A stretch of 64,000 bases of DNA from Intrasporangium calvum (GCF_028446585.1 NZ_JAPFQL010000021.1:1-64000); one strand, 5' to 3'. Positions 27,751 through 36,642 are shown, counted from the stretch's first letter. Notes: generated by a model not told the origin, from the letters alone. A program made the numbers and translations.

Positions 27751-29517
27751 GTGAACGAACTCATCGCGCAGTCCATCCGGCGCTCCGTGTGGCACGGGTG
27801 GGGAGACCCGTCCGCGCGGCGCCCGCTCAGCGATCAGGGCTGGGAGGAGCTGGTCCGGCAGGTCGGCGCGGACCGCACCGTCGTCAACCCACCCGTTCCC
27901 ATCGAGGAGGTGCAGTTGCAGCCGTCGAGGCTGGACTCGCCCGTCCTCGCCGCCCTCGCGGACGTCGTGGGACCCGACCACGTGCACGCCGATCGCCCCT
28001 GGCGGGTCGAGCACGCCGGAGGCAAGAGCTACCCCGACCTGCACCGGCTGCGCACCGGCGACGGCTCCCAGGCCCCGGACGCGGTCGTCGTGCCCGGATC
28101 GGCGGCGCAGGTGGCCGAGGTGCTCCGGCTGTGTGCGGAGCACCGCGTGGCGGTCGTTCCCTTCGGGGGCGGGACGAGCGTCGTCGGCGGGGTGGGCGCA
28201 GGCGCCGAGGTCTCCGGGCCGGATGGGGTGAGTGCCCGCGGGCGCCATCGGGCGGTCATCACCCTGGACCTCCGTCGGCTCACTCGCGTCGTGGCCGTCG
28301 ACCCGACGAGCCGCTTGGCGACCCTGGAGGCCGGGCTCCGCGGACCTGAGATCGAGCAGGCGCTGCACCCGCACGGACTGACCCTGGGTCACTACCCCCA
28401 GAGCCACCAGGAGGCGACGTTCGGGGGCTACGTCGCGACGCGGTCGGCCGGCCAGGCCTCCACGGGCTACGGCAGGGTCGACGAGATCGTCCTCGGAGCG
28501 CGCGTCGTCACCCCCCGGGGAGAGCTCGTCCTCGGCGGCCGGGCACCCGCCTCGGCCGCGGGACCGCGGCTGCTCGATCTCGTCGTCGGCAGTGAGGGAA
28601 CGCTCGGCGTCATCACGGAGGCGACCGTCCGCGTGGCGCCGCTGCCGACCGTGAAGCGGCACGCAGCATGGTTCTTCCCGACCTTCGACGCGGCGACGGA
28701 AGCGCTGCGCACGCTCGTCCACTCCGTCGGCCACGGCGGGATGCCCGACGTCTGCCGGCTCTCGGACGAGGATGAGACCCGGGTGAACCTGACCCTCGCC
28801 GGAGCTGCGGGCCGCCGACTGCTCCGCTACGCAGCGCTTCGGGGGACCGCCGCCCCGTCCCTGTTGGTGCTCGTCTGGGAGGGCACGGACGGGGGGGAGG
28901 TGCGGCACCGCCGGGCGGTGGCCGGTCGCATCCTCAGCCGGTGCGGCGGGCGTCGGCTCCCCGGCGAGGTCGCCCGGGCCTGGGAGCGGACCCGCTTCTC
29001 CGGTCCCTATCTGCGCGACGAGCTGATGGACCATCGGGTGCTCGCCGAGACCCTGGAGACGGCCACGACGTGGGACAACCTCCGCAGCCTCCACGCCGCC
29101 GTGACGACAGCCATCAGGAGCGCGCTCGAGGTCGAGGGGCGGCGTGCCATCGTCATGTGCCACGTCTCGCACGTCTACGCCGCGGGCGCGTCGCTCTACT
29201 ACACGTTCATCTCGACCGAGGCGGCCGACCCACTGGCGCAATGGCGCTCGGTGAAGACCGCCGCCTGTGACGCCATCGTCGGCGCCGGTGGCACGATCAC
29301 CCACCACCATGCGGTCGGCACCGACCATCGGGCGTACCTCGCCGCCGAGATCGGTCCACTCGGCGTCGGGCTCTTGCAGGCCGTCAAGGACCAGCTCGAC
29401 CCGGCCGGGATCCTCAACCCCGGCAAGCTCATCCCGGACCCGCCGGGCAGCGCGCCCGACAGCGCGCCCGACCGTGTGCGCGACCGTGTGCGCGACGCCG
29501 CCCGGGCGGAGGCATGA
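27751..29517 (+). CDS. FAD-binding oxidase, alkyldihydroxyacetonephosphate synthase-like
   Basis: About 588 residues with a VAO-type FAD-binding domain (VVPFGGGTSVVGG; LGHYPQSHQEATFGGYVATRS; GSEGTLGVITEATV) and a C-terminal domain ending in LDPAGILNPGKL. It resembles alkylglycerone-phosphate synthases, which exchange the acyl group of acyl-DHAP for a fatty alcohol. The mycobacterial relative Rv2251 is annotated only as a flavoprotein, so activity is uncertain. The GTG at 27751 follows the operator; a GTG at 27742 is possible. The gene overlaps the kinase downstream. Confidence 0.85.
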   Translation: MNELIAQSIRRSVWHGWGDPSARRPLSDQGWEELVRQVGADRTVVNPPVPIEEVQLQPSRLDSPVLAALADVVGPDHVHADRPWRVEHAGGKSYPDLHRLRTGDGSQAPDAVVVPGSAAQVAEVLRLCAEHRVAVVPFGGGTSVVGGVGAGAEVSGPDGVSARGRHRAVITLDLRRLTRVVAVDPTSRLATLEAGLRGPEIEQALHPHGLTLGHYPQSHQEATFGGYVATRSAGQASTGYGRVDEIVLGARVVTPRGELVLGGRAPASAAGPRLLDLVVGSEGTLGVITEATVRVAPLPTVKRHAAWFFPTFDAATEALRTLVHSVGHGGMPDVCRLSDEDETRVNLTLAGAAGRRLLRYAALRGTAAPSLLVLVWEGTDGGEVRHRRAVAGRILSRCGGRRLPGEVARAWERTRFSGPYLRDELMDHRVLAETLETATTWDNLRSLHAAVTTAIRSALEVEGRRAIVMCHVSHVYAAGASLYYTFISTEAADPLAQWRSVKTAACDAIVGAGGTITHHHAVGTDHRAYLAAEIGPLGVGLLQAVKDQLDPAGILNPGKLIPDPPGSAPDSAPDRVRDRVRDAARAEA

Positions 29518-30392
29518 GGGCAGGCGCGTCGGGCCGGACCATCCTCACGATCAGCCCGGTCTCCGGGGGTGGCCGGGCCCTGCGGGCGGCCCAGCTGGTT
29601 CACGACATCCTGGTCGCCCAGGGCCGATCGCCGGAACTGGTGATCACCGAGAGCGGCGACCACGCCGAGTCGGTCGCGGCCGCCGCGGACCCGTCGGACC
29701 TCGTCGTGTCCCTCGGCGGGGACGGTCTCCACTCGAGGGTGGCCGCGGGTGCCATCGACAGCGGAGCCCTCGTCGCGCCCCTCCCCGGCGGTCGCGGCAA
29801 CGACTTCGTCCGCGCCCTCGGAGTCCCGCAGGACACCCGACGCTCGGCCGAGGCGCTCTCGGTCGCGACAGAGCGTCTGGTCGACGTCGGTCGGGTCGGC
29901 GACCGCCACTTCGTGGGTGTGGCGAGTGTCGGCTTCGACAGCGTCGCCAACACCATCGCGAACGAGACCACCTGGCTGCGTGGTCCGCTCGTCTACGCGT
30001 GGGGTGGCCTGCGGGCCCTGCTCGCCACACGTCCCCGCTCCTTCCACCTCACGGTCGACGGTGAGCAGCGCACCCTCACCGGCCTCAATGTCGCCGTCGG
30101 CAACTCCGGCAGGTACGGCGGGGGAGTGCACATCTGTCCCACCGCCGAGCTCGACGACGAGCACCTCGACCTGCTCACCGTGGCCGAGGTGTCCCGGACG
30201 GCGTTCGCGCGGATCCTGCTCCACAGCTTCCCCGGCACTCACCTGTCCCGTCCCGGTGTCGCCACGAACCGGGCCCGCACCGTGCACATCGACGCGGACG
30301 AGCCGCTCGTGCTCTTCGCGGACGGCGACCCGGTCGGAGTGCTTCCGGTCGAGATCACCTGCCGGCCGGGGGCGCTTCGGGTCCTCGCCTGA
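29514..30392 (+). CDS. Diacylglycerol kinase family lipid kinase
   Basis: 292 residues of the DagK/YegS type. The catalytic-domain signatures are VVSLGGDGLHSRV near residue 65 and PLPGGRGNDFVRALG near 86. It would phosphorylate diacylglycerol or an ether-lipid analogue with ATP. The ATG overlaps the flavoprotein stop (ATGA). Rv2252, in the equivalent position in mycobacteria, is a diacylglycerol kinase linked to phosphatidylinositol mannoside synthesis. Confidence 0.9.
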   Translation: MRAGASGRTILTISPVSGGGRALRAAQLVHDILVAQGRSPELVITESGDHAESVAAAADPSDLVVSLGGDGLHSRVAAGAIDSGALVAPLPGGRGNDFVRALGVPQDTRRSAEALSVATERLVDVGRVGDRHFVGVASVGFDSVANTIANETTWLRGPLVYAWGGLRALLATRPRSFHLTVDGEQRTLTGLNVAVGNSGRYGGGVHICPTAELDDEHLDLLTVAEVSRTAFARILLHSFPGTHLSRPGVATNRARTVHIDADEPLVLFADGDPVGVLPVEITCRPGALRVLA

Positions 30393-30420
30393 GGCGGACT
30401 GCACGTCCCCGTGGAAGCCG

Positions 30421-30436
30421 GCCCAGCGGCATACGG
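30421..30436 (-). repeat. GTATGCCGCT-family dispersed repeat, copy 9
   Basis: GCCCAGCGGCATACGG between the convergent kinase and LysR genes. The preceding bases GAAGCCG are shared with copy 6 at 24160, so the similarity extends beyond the core. Confidence 0.9.
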
Positions 30437-30528
30437 CATTGCCTTCTGCCCCTGACCGCAGTTTGGGCGCGTGACTGCTGAGTCCTCGACAGCCACTGGC
30501 CTTCATGACAGCCGCCTCGGCGCCCGCG

Positions 30529-31413
30529 TCAGCGGAGAAGGTCGAGGAGCAGCTCGACGGCGCGGTTGGCGGCCGTGTTGCCGCCGGGGTCGCGGACGAC
30601 CGCTGCGATGTGCCGGACCGGCTGCGGCGGTGCGATCGGCAGGACCCTGATGTGCGGGTCGGAGGGTGGGACGTGCCCGGCCAGCCCAGGGATGACGGTG
30701 ATGCCCACGCCGGCGCGCACGAAGGCGATCGCCGTGTAGTGGTCCTGCGCCTGCACCGCGAACCGTGGGCGGAAGCCGGCCGCCTCGCACGATGCCGCGA
30801 GGATCTTGGAGCAGATCGCCTGGGGGAGGTCGTTGCTGATCCAGGTGTCGCCCTCGAGCTGGGCCAGGGTGATCTCGGACGCGTCGGCGAGCGGGTGGTC
30901 GGCCGGGAGCAGGGCGACGTAGGGGTCGGTGGCCAGTGGCACGCGCCGCGACCCGTGGGGGTCCTGGGCGCCGGGGACGTCGACGACGATGTTGAGGTCG
31001 AAGGGGGAGCCGCCGCGCCGCGGGACCTCGTTGAGGATGAGCTCGAGCACGAGGTTGGGCATCTCCTGGGCCAGTCGTCGGGCCAGGGTCGGCATCCACT
31101 CGGCTCCCGCGGACGCGAAGTAGCCGATGGTGAGGCGCCCGGACCGGCCCTCACGCAGGTCGGTGACGACGGCGTCGAGCTTGCTCAGCTCACCCATCAG
31201 CTCGTTGGTGTGCTTGACGAGGGAGTGGGCCGCGGCAGTGGGGGACAGCCCGCGCCCCTCACGCTCGAAGAGGGTCAGCCCGGTCTCCTTCTGGAGGGCC
31301 GAGATCTGCTGGCTGATGGCCGATGGCGTGAAGCCGAGGTTGTCAGCGGCGGCCTGGATCGAGCCGCTCGCCATGACCGAGCGGAAGACCCGGATCCGGT
31401 GGGTGTCGAGCAT
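30529..31413 (-). CDS. LysR-family transcriptional regulator
   Basis: 294 residues. The N-terminal winged helix (FRSVMASGSIQAAADNLGFT, then SAISQQISALQKE) is followed by a periplasmic-binding-like effector domain. It is divergent from a small gene at 31496, its most likely target by the usual LysR arrangement. The effector is unknown. Confidence 0.92.
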   Translation of the reverse strand: MLDTHRIRVFRSVMASGSIQAAADNLGFTPSAISQQISALQKETGLTLFEREGRGLSPTAAAHSLVKHTNELMGELSKLDAVVTDLREGRSGRLTIGYFASAGAEWMPTLARRLAQEMPNLVLELILNEVPRRGGSPFDLNIVVDVPGAQDPHGSRRVPLATDPYVALLPADHPLADASEITLAQLEGDTWISNDLPQAICSKILAASCEAAGFRPRFAVQAQDHYTAIAFVRAGVGITVIPGLAGHVPPSDPHIRVLPIAPPQPVRHIAAVVRDPGGNTAANRAVELLLDLLR

Positions 31414-31495
31414 GCCGCAACACTACAGGGCGGCTTAATCGTCGTAAAGCAAGCATCGCTTGTGCTGAACTATTCGGATTCGAAATAATGAAGCC

Positions 31496-31771
31496 ATGAC
31501 CACCACACTGTTCCCCTCCCTCGGATCCCTTCGCGCCCTTTCCGCCAGCCGCCGCCGCGGCTTCGTCGCAGGCTCCACGTGGTCCACCGTCGTCGACCGT
31601 GACCTCGACCGCATGGCGGCCGAGCTCCTCGTCCTCTCGCACGCCGACGCTGAGCGTCTCGGGGCCAGCGCCGAGCCCGCCGTGCGTCCAGTTCCCCTGC
31701 ACGAGCGCATCGCTCGCAAGCTGCACCAGTCCCGCCCGGCTGGCAGCGCACCTCGCCCGCGCGCCAGCTGA
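31496..31771 (+). CDS. Small conserved-type hypothetical protein
   Basis: 91 residues, arginine- and alanine-rich, with no membrane segment. It begins MTTTLFPSLGSLRALSAS and has an acidic helix near its centre (LDRMAAELLVLSHADAERL). The ATG lies about 80 bp from the divergent LysR gene, and the gap is locally AT-rich, consistent with a promoter. No function is recognised. Confidence 0.55.
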   Translation: MTTTLFPSLGSLRALSASRRRGFVAGSTWSTVVDRDLDRMAAELLVLSHADAERLGASAEPAVRPVPLHERIARKLHQSRPAGSAPRPRAS

Positions 31772-31810
31772 CGCGCGCGGGTCAGTCCCGGCCCACCGGA
31801 CGACGGGTCG

Positions 31811-32515
31811 TCAGGCGGGCGGTGCGATGTCCTGCTGGGCCGGCAGCTCGTCCTGCCGGACCAGCCCGACGGGGCAGGTCATCCCGTTCGGGCCGTGGTT
31901 GCAGTAGCCGCCGGGGTTCTTGTGCAGATAGCCCTGGTGGTAGTCCTCGGCAAGATAGAACGGCCCCGCGTCGTCCGCTGACCGGATCTCGGTCGTGATC
32001 TCGCCGAATCCGTTGTCGTGCAGCACCTGCTGGAAGGCGTCGCGCGTCGCCAGAGCAGCGACCTCCTGGTCGGGAGTCGTCCAGTAGATGGCGGAGCGGT
32101 AGGCCGTCCCGACGTCGTTGCCCTGCCGGTTGGCCGTCGTCGAGTCGTGGTTCTCCCAGAACGCCTTGAGCAGCTGCTCCGGGCTCGTCTGCGCCGGGTC
32201 GTAGACGACCCGAACCGTCTCGGCGTGGCCGGTCAGGCCGGTGCAGGTCTCCTCGTAGGTGGGGTTCGGCGTGTAGCCGCCCATGTAGCCCGCGGCCGTG
32301 TTGACCACCCCGGGCAGGCGCCAGAAGATCCGCTCGACGCCCCAGAAACACCCCATCGCGACGTAGATGGCCTCGGAGCCCTCCGGCCACGGCCCCTCGA
32401 GCGGCGTGCCGAGCACGACGTGGGTGGGCGCGATCGCGAAGGGCCGCTCGTCCCGCCCGGGGAGCGCCTCCTCGCGCGCGGGCATCGCCGTGCGCTTGCC
32501 GAATCCGAACACCAT
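31811..32515 (-). CDS. msrA: Peptide-methionine (S)-S-oxide reductase
   Basis: 234 residues. The catalytic Cys is in the MsrA motif [13 protein letters not shown], with [18 protein letters not shown] downstream. It repairs oxidised methionine using thioredoxin. A ~40-residue N-terminal extension ([18 protein letters not shown]) is common in actinobacterial MsrA. The C-terminal segment GYCNHGPNG may carry a resolving cysteine. Confidence 0.95.
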   Translation of the reverse strand: MVFGFGKRTAMPAREEALPGRDERPFAIAPTHVVLGTPLEGPWPEGSEAIYVAMGCFWGVERIFWRLPGVVNTAAGYMGGYTPNPTYEETCTGLTGHAETVRVVYDPAQTSPEQLLKAFWENHDSTTANRQGNDVGTAYRSAIYWTTPDQEVAALATRDAFQQVLHDNGFGEITTEIRSADDAGPFYLAEDYHQGYLHKNPGGYCNHGPNGMTCPVGLVRQDELPAQQDIAPPA

Positions 32516-32577
32516 CCCGTGTCACACCCTTTCGTGTCGCCTGACCGTGCGCTGGTGCAACGCTCAACCCCTCGGGC

Positions 32578-32599
32578 GTATGCCGCTGGGCTCGGTCCC
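32578..32599 (+). repeat. GTATGCCGCT-family dispersed repeat, copy 10
   Basis: A full-length copy, ending ...GGGCTCGGTCCC, in the 100-bp gap between the phosphofructokinase stop and the msrA start, both on the minus strand. Confidence 0.9.
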
Positions 32600-32616
32600 G
32601 GTCGCCGCCGCCGCAG

Positions 32617-33807
32617 TCAGTCGCTCGTCATGATGAACAGCGGCGCACCGTCGAACTCGTAGATGGGACGGAGGCGGTCGGTGTTGTAGTACTTCTCCAC
32701 TGCGACCACCTTCTTGTCCGACGTCACGCTGGAGATGGGCACGTTGTCGTAGGAGCCCCGATGGATGCTCACCAGCCGGCCGAACTGCTTCCGGTCGATC
32801 AGGTCGAGGGCGAGGTTGCCGAAGGCCATGGGCACGATGGAGTCGAGGGCGTCGGGCTCCCCGGAACGCACGAGGTATCCGAGTCTCTGGTTGACCACGT
32901 CGATGCGTCTGCCGTGGTTGTGCCGCGGCGAGTACTCCTTGAGCGCAGCCGCGACCCTGTCCCCGACGCCGCCGAGCTTGCGGTGCCCGAACATGTCGGT
33001 CTCCTCGCTCTCGAAGCTCATCCCCTGGTGCGAGGTCAGGCTCGCGCCCTCCGAGACGAGAACCACGGAGTACCTGCTCGGGTTGCGGTTGTGGTCGTAG
33101 ACCATCAGCTCGGTCAGGTGCTCCACGTCGACGGCATGCTCGGGAATGAGGCAGCGGTCCGCCGCGCCGGCCATGGTGGGAAGGAGCGCGGTGAAGCCGG
33201 CATACCTGCCGAACACCTCGATGACGAGAAAGCGTTCGTGCGATCCCGCCGTCGTGCGGAGGCGGTGGGTCAGCTCGATGGTGCGGGTGACGCAGGTGCT
33301 GAAACCAATGCAGTAGTCGGTCCCGTAGACGTCGTTGTCCATGGTCTTGGGGATGGCGACGACGTTGACTCCCTCGTCGTGGAGCCGCTTGCCGTAGCTG
33401 AGGGTGTCGTCGCCGCCGATCGGGATGAGGATGTCGACGCCGATGTGCTCCAGGTTCAGGAGCACATCCTTGGTCACGTCGTTGACAGGGTCGCCGTAGC
33501 CGGTCAGCTGCTCCGGCACCCGTTCTCGGGGCAGCTGGCTCGGCTGGGTGCGCGAGGTGTGCAGGAAGGTGCCGCCCGTGCGGCCCGCGCGGTTGACGAT
33601 GGCCTCGGACAGCTCCTGCACGCAGTCGGAGTTGTCCGCATCCGCTTCGCGGCTGTAGTCGACGAGTCCCGCCCATCCGCGGCGGATACCCACGACACGG
33701 TGCCCCTCGCGCAACGCGCGAACGGTGATCGCCCTGATCGCGGGGTTGAGGCCAGGAACGTCACCGCCCCCGGTGAGGATCGCGATGGTCGGCCTGTTGC
33801 TCGCCAT
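32617..33807 (-). CDS. pfp: 6-phosphofructokinase, PPi-type active site
   Basis: 396 residues. The nucleotide/PPi loop is ILTGGGDVPGLNPAI (10-24). The specificity residues are GGDDT (131-135) and PKTMDND (153-159). ATP-dependent enzymes have Gly where the second Asp stands in GGDD and Gly in place of the Lys in PKTMDND; Asp and Lys are characteristic of PPi-dependent phosphofructokinases. The enzyme is therefore probably reversible and uses pyrophosphate. The ATG at 33807 is chosen because the open frame upstream consists of tandem DNA repeats. It is divergent from metB. Confidence 0.9.
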   Translation of the reverse strand: MASNRPTIAILTGGGDVPGLNPAIRAITVRALREGHRVVGIRRGWAGLVDYSREADADNSDCVQELSEAIVNRAGRTGGTFLHTSRTQPSQLPRERVPEQLTGYGDPVNDVTKDVLLNLEHIGVDILIPIGGDDTLSYGKRLHDEGVNVVAIPKTMDNDVYGTDYCIGFSTCVTRTIELTHRLRTTAGSHERFLVIEVFGRYAGFTALLPTMAGAADRCLIPEHAVDVEHLTELMVYDHNRNPSRYSVVLVSEGASLTSHQGMSFESEETDMFGHRKLGGVGDRVAAALKEYSPRHNHGRRIDVVNQRLGYLVRSGEPDALDSIVPMAFGNLALDLIDRKQFGRLVSIHRGSYDNVPISSVTSDKKVVAVEKYYNTDRLRPIYEFDGAPLFIMTSD

Positions 33808-33830
33808 GAACTCAACGTACAGCCCACAGG

Positions 33831-34003
33831 CACTCGAGTGGCCCCGCCCTCCACAGGCACTCGAGTGGCCCCGCCCTCCACAGGCACTCGAGTGGCCCGG
33901 CCCTCCACAGGCACTCGAGTGGCCCCACCGTCCACAGGCACTCGAGTGGCCCCGCCCTCCCCAGGCCCACCCCGCGGGGTTGTGGAGGACGGGGCCACTC
34001 GAG
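33831..34003. repeat. CACTCGAGTGGCCCC family, locus 2: five 27-bp direct repeats plus an inverted copy
   Basis: CACTCGAGTG starts at 33831, 33858, 33885, 33912 and 33939, exactly 27 bp apart; each unit ends in a ...CCTCCACAGG-like segment. An inverted copy follows at 33981-34003. The array fills the divergent promoter region between pfp and metB and can fold into several alternative hairpins. Confidence 0.95.
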
Positions 34004-34020
34004 GTGGCGTGGGCGCGGAG

Positions 34021-34040
34021 CGAGCTGAGCGGCATACGGG
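34021..34040 (-). repeat. GTATGCCGCT-family dispersed repeat, copy 11
   Basis: CGAGCTGAGCGGCATACGGG, 18 bp after the 27-bp array and just upstream of the metB promoter. Confidence 0.88.
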
Positions 34041-34057
34041 CTGAGTGGCCTGACGAC

Positions 34058-34063
34058 TAGGCT
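34058..34063 (+). promoter_or_regulatory. -10 element TAGGCT of the leaderless-type metB promoter
   Basis: TAGGCT ends 7 bases before the metB ATG. No Shine-Dalgarno sequence is present. Confidence 0.55.
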
Positions 34064-34070
34064 GGCCGGC

Positions 34071-35249
34071 ATGTCTGACGAGCACGGCTTCGCCACGCGC
34101 GCCATCCACGCCGGCCAGGAGGCGGACGCCACGACCGGAGCCGTGGTGCCGCCCATCTACCAGGTCTCGACCTACAAGCAGGACGGCATCGGCGGCTTCC
34201 GCGGCGGCTATGAATACAGCCGTTCGGCCAACCCGACGCGGACCGCGCTGGAGGAGTGCATCGCGGCGCTCGAGGGCGGCAGCCGCGGCTTCGCGTTCGC
34301 ATCCGGCCTCGCGGGCCAGGACTGCGTCGTGCGCTCGCTGCTCGTGCCGGGCGATCACGTCGTCGTCCCCAGCGACGCCTACGGCGGCACCTACCGCTAC
34401 TTCAACAAGGTGGCCCGGCCCGGCGGCATCGACCACTCCATCGCCAAGATCGGCGACGTCGACGCCGTCCGCGCCGCGATCGAGCCGGGCCGCACCAAGA
34501 TGGTGTGGGTCGAGACCCCGACGAACCCGCTCCTGGGCATCGCCGACATCGAGGCCATCGCCGAGGTCGCCCACGAGGCCGGCGCGGTGCTCGTCGTCGA
34601 CAACACCTTCGCCACCGCTTACCTCCAGAACCCGATCGCCCTCGGTGCCGACATCGTCACGCACTCGACGACGAAGTACTCCGGTGGCCACAGCGACGTC
34701 GTCGGCGGCGCCGTCGTCACCGCACCGGAGATCAGCGTCCCGGGCTATGGCGACGCCGAGGAGCGAATTGCCTTCCACCAGAACTCGATCGGTGGCGTTG
34801 CCGGCCCCTTCGACTCGTGGCTGACCCTGCGCGGGCTACGCACCCTGGCCATCCGGATGGAGCGGCACTGCGACAACGCGGAGAGGGTCGTCGACTTCCT
34901 GACCGGCCACGAGGGCGTCGCGCAGGTCTTCTATCCGGGTCTCGACACCCACCACAACCACGACGTCGCGAGCCGGCAGATGAAGCGTTTCGGCGGGATG
35001 GTGTCGTTCCGGATGAAGAAGGGTGAGGACGCCGCGGTCAAGGCCTGCGCCGCCGTCCAGCTGTGGACGCTCGGCGAGTCCCTCGGCGGCGTCGAGTCCC
35101 TCATCGAGCACCCGGCCCGGATGACGCACGCGTCGGTCGCCGGCACCGAGCTAGAGGTGCCCGCAGACCTCATCCGGCTCTCCGTCGGGATCGAGGACGT
35201 CGACGACCTCATCGCGGACCTGCAGGAGGCGCTGGACATCCACGGCTGA
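34071..35249 (+). CDS. metB: Cystathionine gamma-synthase
   Basis: 392 residues of the PLP-dependent Cys/Met metabolism family. The PLP-binding Lys is in THSTTKYSGGHSDVVGG. Family motifs YEYSRSANPTR and FASGLAGQD are also visible. It joins an activated homoserine with cysteine to make cystathionine on the way to methionine. Cystathionine gamma-lyases share these motifs, so the direction of the pathway is inferred. The gene is followed 31 bp later by a MutL-type ATPase. Confidence 0.9.
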   Translation: MSDEHGFATRAIHAGQEADATTGAVVPPIYQVSTYKQDGIGGFRGGYEYSRSANPTRTALEECIAALEGGSRGFAFASGLAGQDCVVRSLLVPGDHVVVPSDAYGGTYRYFNKVARPGGIDHSIAKIGDVDAVRAAIEPGRTKMVWVETPTNPLLGIADIEAIAEVAHEAGAVLVVDNTFATAYLQNPIALGADIVTHSTTKYSGGHSDVVGGAVVTAPEISVPGYGDAEERIAFHQNSIGGVAGPFDSWLTLRGLRTLAIRMERHCDNAERVVDFLTGHEGVAQVFYPGLDTHHNHDVASRQMKRFGGMVSFRMKKGEDAAVKACAAVQLWTLGESLGGVESLIEHPARMTHASVAGTELEVPADLIRLSVGIEDVDDLIADLQEALDIHG

Positions 35250-35280
35250 GCTGCCGCGGGCCGTCCGGTTCGACTTCCTC

Positions 35281-36633
35281 ATGACGATCCTCACCGTCGA
35301 CTTCGGTTCGACGTTCACCAAGGGTGCGCTCATCGCCGCCGACGGCGCGGTGTTGCGCACCGCGTCGACCCCGACGACCGGCCCGCAGACCGGGGATCGT
35401 CGCAGTGACATCCTCGACGGCTATCGGGAGCTGCGAGCCGCTCTCGAGGTCCCGGACGACGCCGAGGTCCATGCGTGCTCCAGCGCCGGCGGTGGCCTGC
35501 GGCTCGCGGTCGTCGGCTACGAGCGGACCGTGACGGCCGAGGCCGGCCACCGGGTCGGCCTCTCCGCCGGCGCGAAGGTGGTCCACGTCGCCCACGGGCC
35601 GTTGGCGGCCAAGGACGTCGGCGGCATCCGGGCGGCGCGTCCCGACATCATCCTGCTCGTCGGCGGGACCGATGGCGGCAACGCGGACGTCCTGCTGCAC
35701 AATGCGGCACGCCTCGCCAAGGGCGCCATCGGCGGGCACGGAGCCCATGCCGTGCCGATCGTCGTCGCGGGCAACATCGAGGCGCGGGACGAAGCGACCG
35801 TGCTGCTCGAGGCCGGGGCGCGGCCCGTCATCCACGCCGACAACGTGCTGCCCCAGATCGGCGTGATCGCACCCGACTCGGCGCGCCGCGCGATCCGCGA
35901 TGCGTTCCTGCGGCACGTCATCGGCGGCAAGGGGCTGTCCCGCGACGAGGCCTTCGGCCGCATGGTCGAGGCAGCGACGCCCGATGCCGTGCTGCGTGGG
36001 GTGGAGGTCGTGGCCGAGGTGCGATCCGGTGGCGACGTCCTGGTCGTGGACATCGGCGGCGCGACGACCGACGTCTACTCCGTCATCACGCCGGAGGGTG
36101 AGGACGCGACGCTCCACAAGGACGTCGTCGCGCCCCTCTGGCATGCGCGGACCGTCGAGGGGGACCTCGGCATGCGCTGGAACGCCCAGCACGTCGTCGA
36201 GGCTGCCGAGTCCGAGCACCTGCTCGGCGGCGTGCGCGACCCCCAGGCGCTCAGCTCGTATGCCGCTCACGTCCACGAGCGCCCCGGTTCCCTCCCAGCC
36301 GACGACGTCGAGCGCCGCCTCGATCTGGAGCTGGCTCGGCTGGCGGCCCTGGTTGCGGTCCGCCGGCACGCCCGGCCGGCGCAGCCGACCGAGTCGCCTC
36401 GGCCGCTCGCCAACGTCACGACGCTGATCGGGTCCGGCGGGGTGCTGCGTCATGCCGAGGCGGCCGGTTCCGATCTGGTTCTCGGCGCCGTGCTCGCCGA
36501 CCACGCCGGCGGGTGGAAGGTGCCGCGTTCGGCCGCCACCCTCGTTGACGGGGCCTACCTGCTCTACGCGGTCGGTCTGCTCGACGCCCACGACCCCGCT
36601 CGCGCGCGCCGGGTCGCGGCCCAGCTCATCTGA
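35281..36633 (+). CDS. GlmL/MutL-family ASKHA ATPase (glutamate mutase accessory-type)
   Basis: 450 residues with the actin-like ATPase signatures LTVDFGSTFTKGALI at the N-terminus and VVDIGGATTDVYSV near residue 258. This is the family first described as the glutamate mutase accessory protein MutL/GlmL. No glutamate mutase subunits, adenosylcobalamin enzyme or repair partner lie nearby, so the substrate is unknown. It follows metB by 31 bp without an obvious Shine-Dalgarno sequence. A core copy of the dispersed repeat lies inside it at 36258. Confidence 0.82.
   Translation: MTILTVDFGSTFTKGALIAADGAVLRTASTPTTGPQTGDRRSDILDGYRELRAALEVPDDAEVHACSSAGGGLRLAVVGYERTVTAEAGHRVGLSAGAKVVHVAHGPLAAKDVGGIRAARPDIILLVGGTDGGNADVLLHNAARLAKGAIGGHGAHAVPIVVAGNIEARDEATVLLEAGARPVIHADNVLPQIGVIAPDSARRAIRDAFLRHVIGGKGLSRDEAFGRMVEAATPDAVLRGVEVVAEVRSGGDVLVVDIGGATTDVYSVITPEGEDATLHKDVVAPLWHARTVEGDLGMRWNAQHVVEAAESEHLLGGVRDPQALSSYAAHVHERPGSLPADDVERRLDLELARLAALVAVRRHARPAQPTESPRPLANVTTLIGSGGVLRHAEAAGSDLVLGAVLADHAGGWKVPRSAATLVDGAYLLYAVGLLDAHDPARARRVAAQLI
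36258..36267 (+). repeat. GTATGCCGCT core, copy 12 (inside MutL-family gene)
   Basis: Only the 10-base core matches; the next bases, CACG, do not follow the extended consensus. It could be a chance match. Confidence 0.5.
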
Positions 36634-36642
36634 CCCCACCCA

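Noticed and set aside
33831-34003. CRISPR array
   Set aside because: The 27-bp units are contiguous with no unique spacers, and no cas genes are nearby.
33808-34035. N-terminal extension of phosphofructokinase through the 27-bp repeats
   Set aside because: The upstream open frame is only translated repeat DNA; the ATG at 33807 gives the normal family N-terminus.
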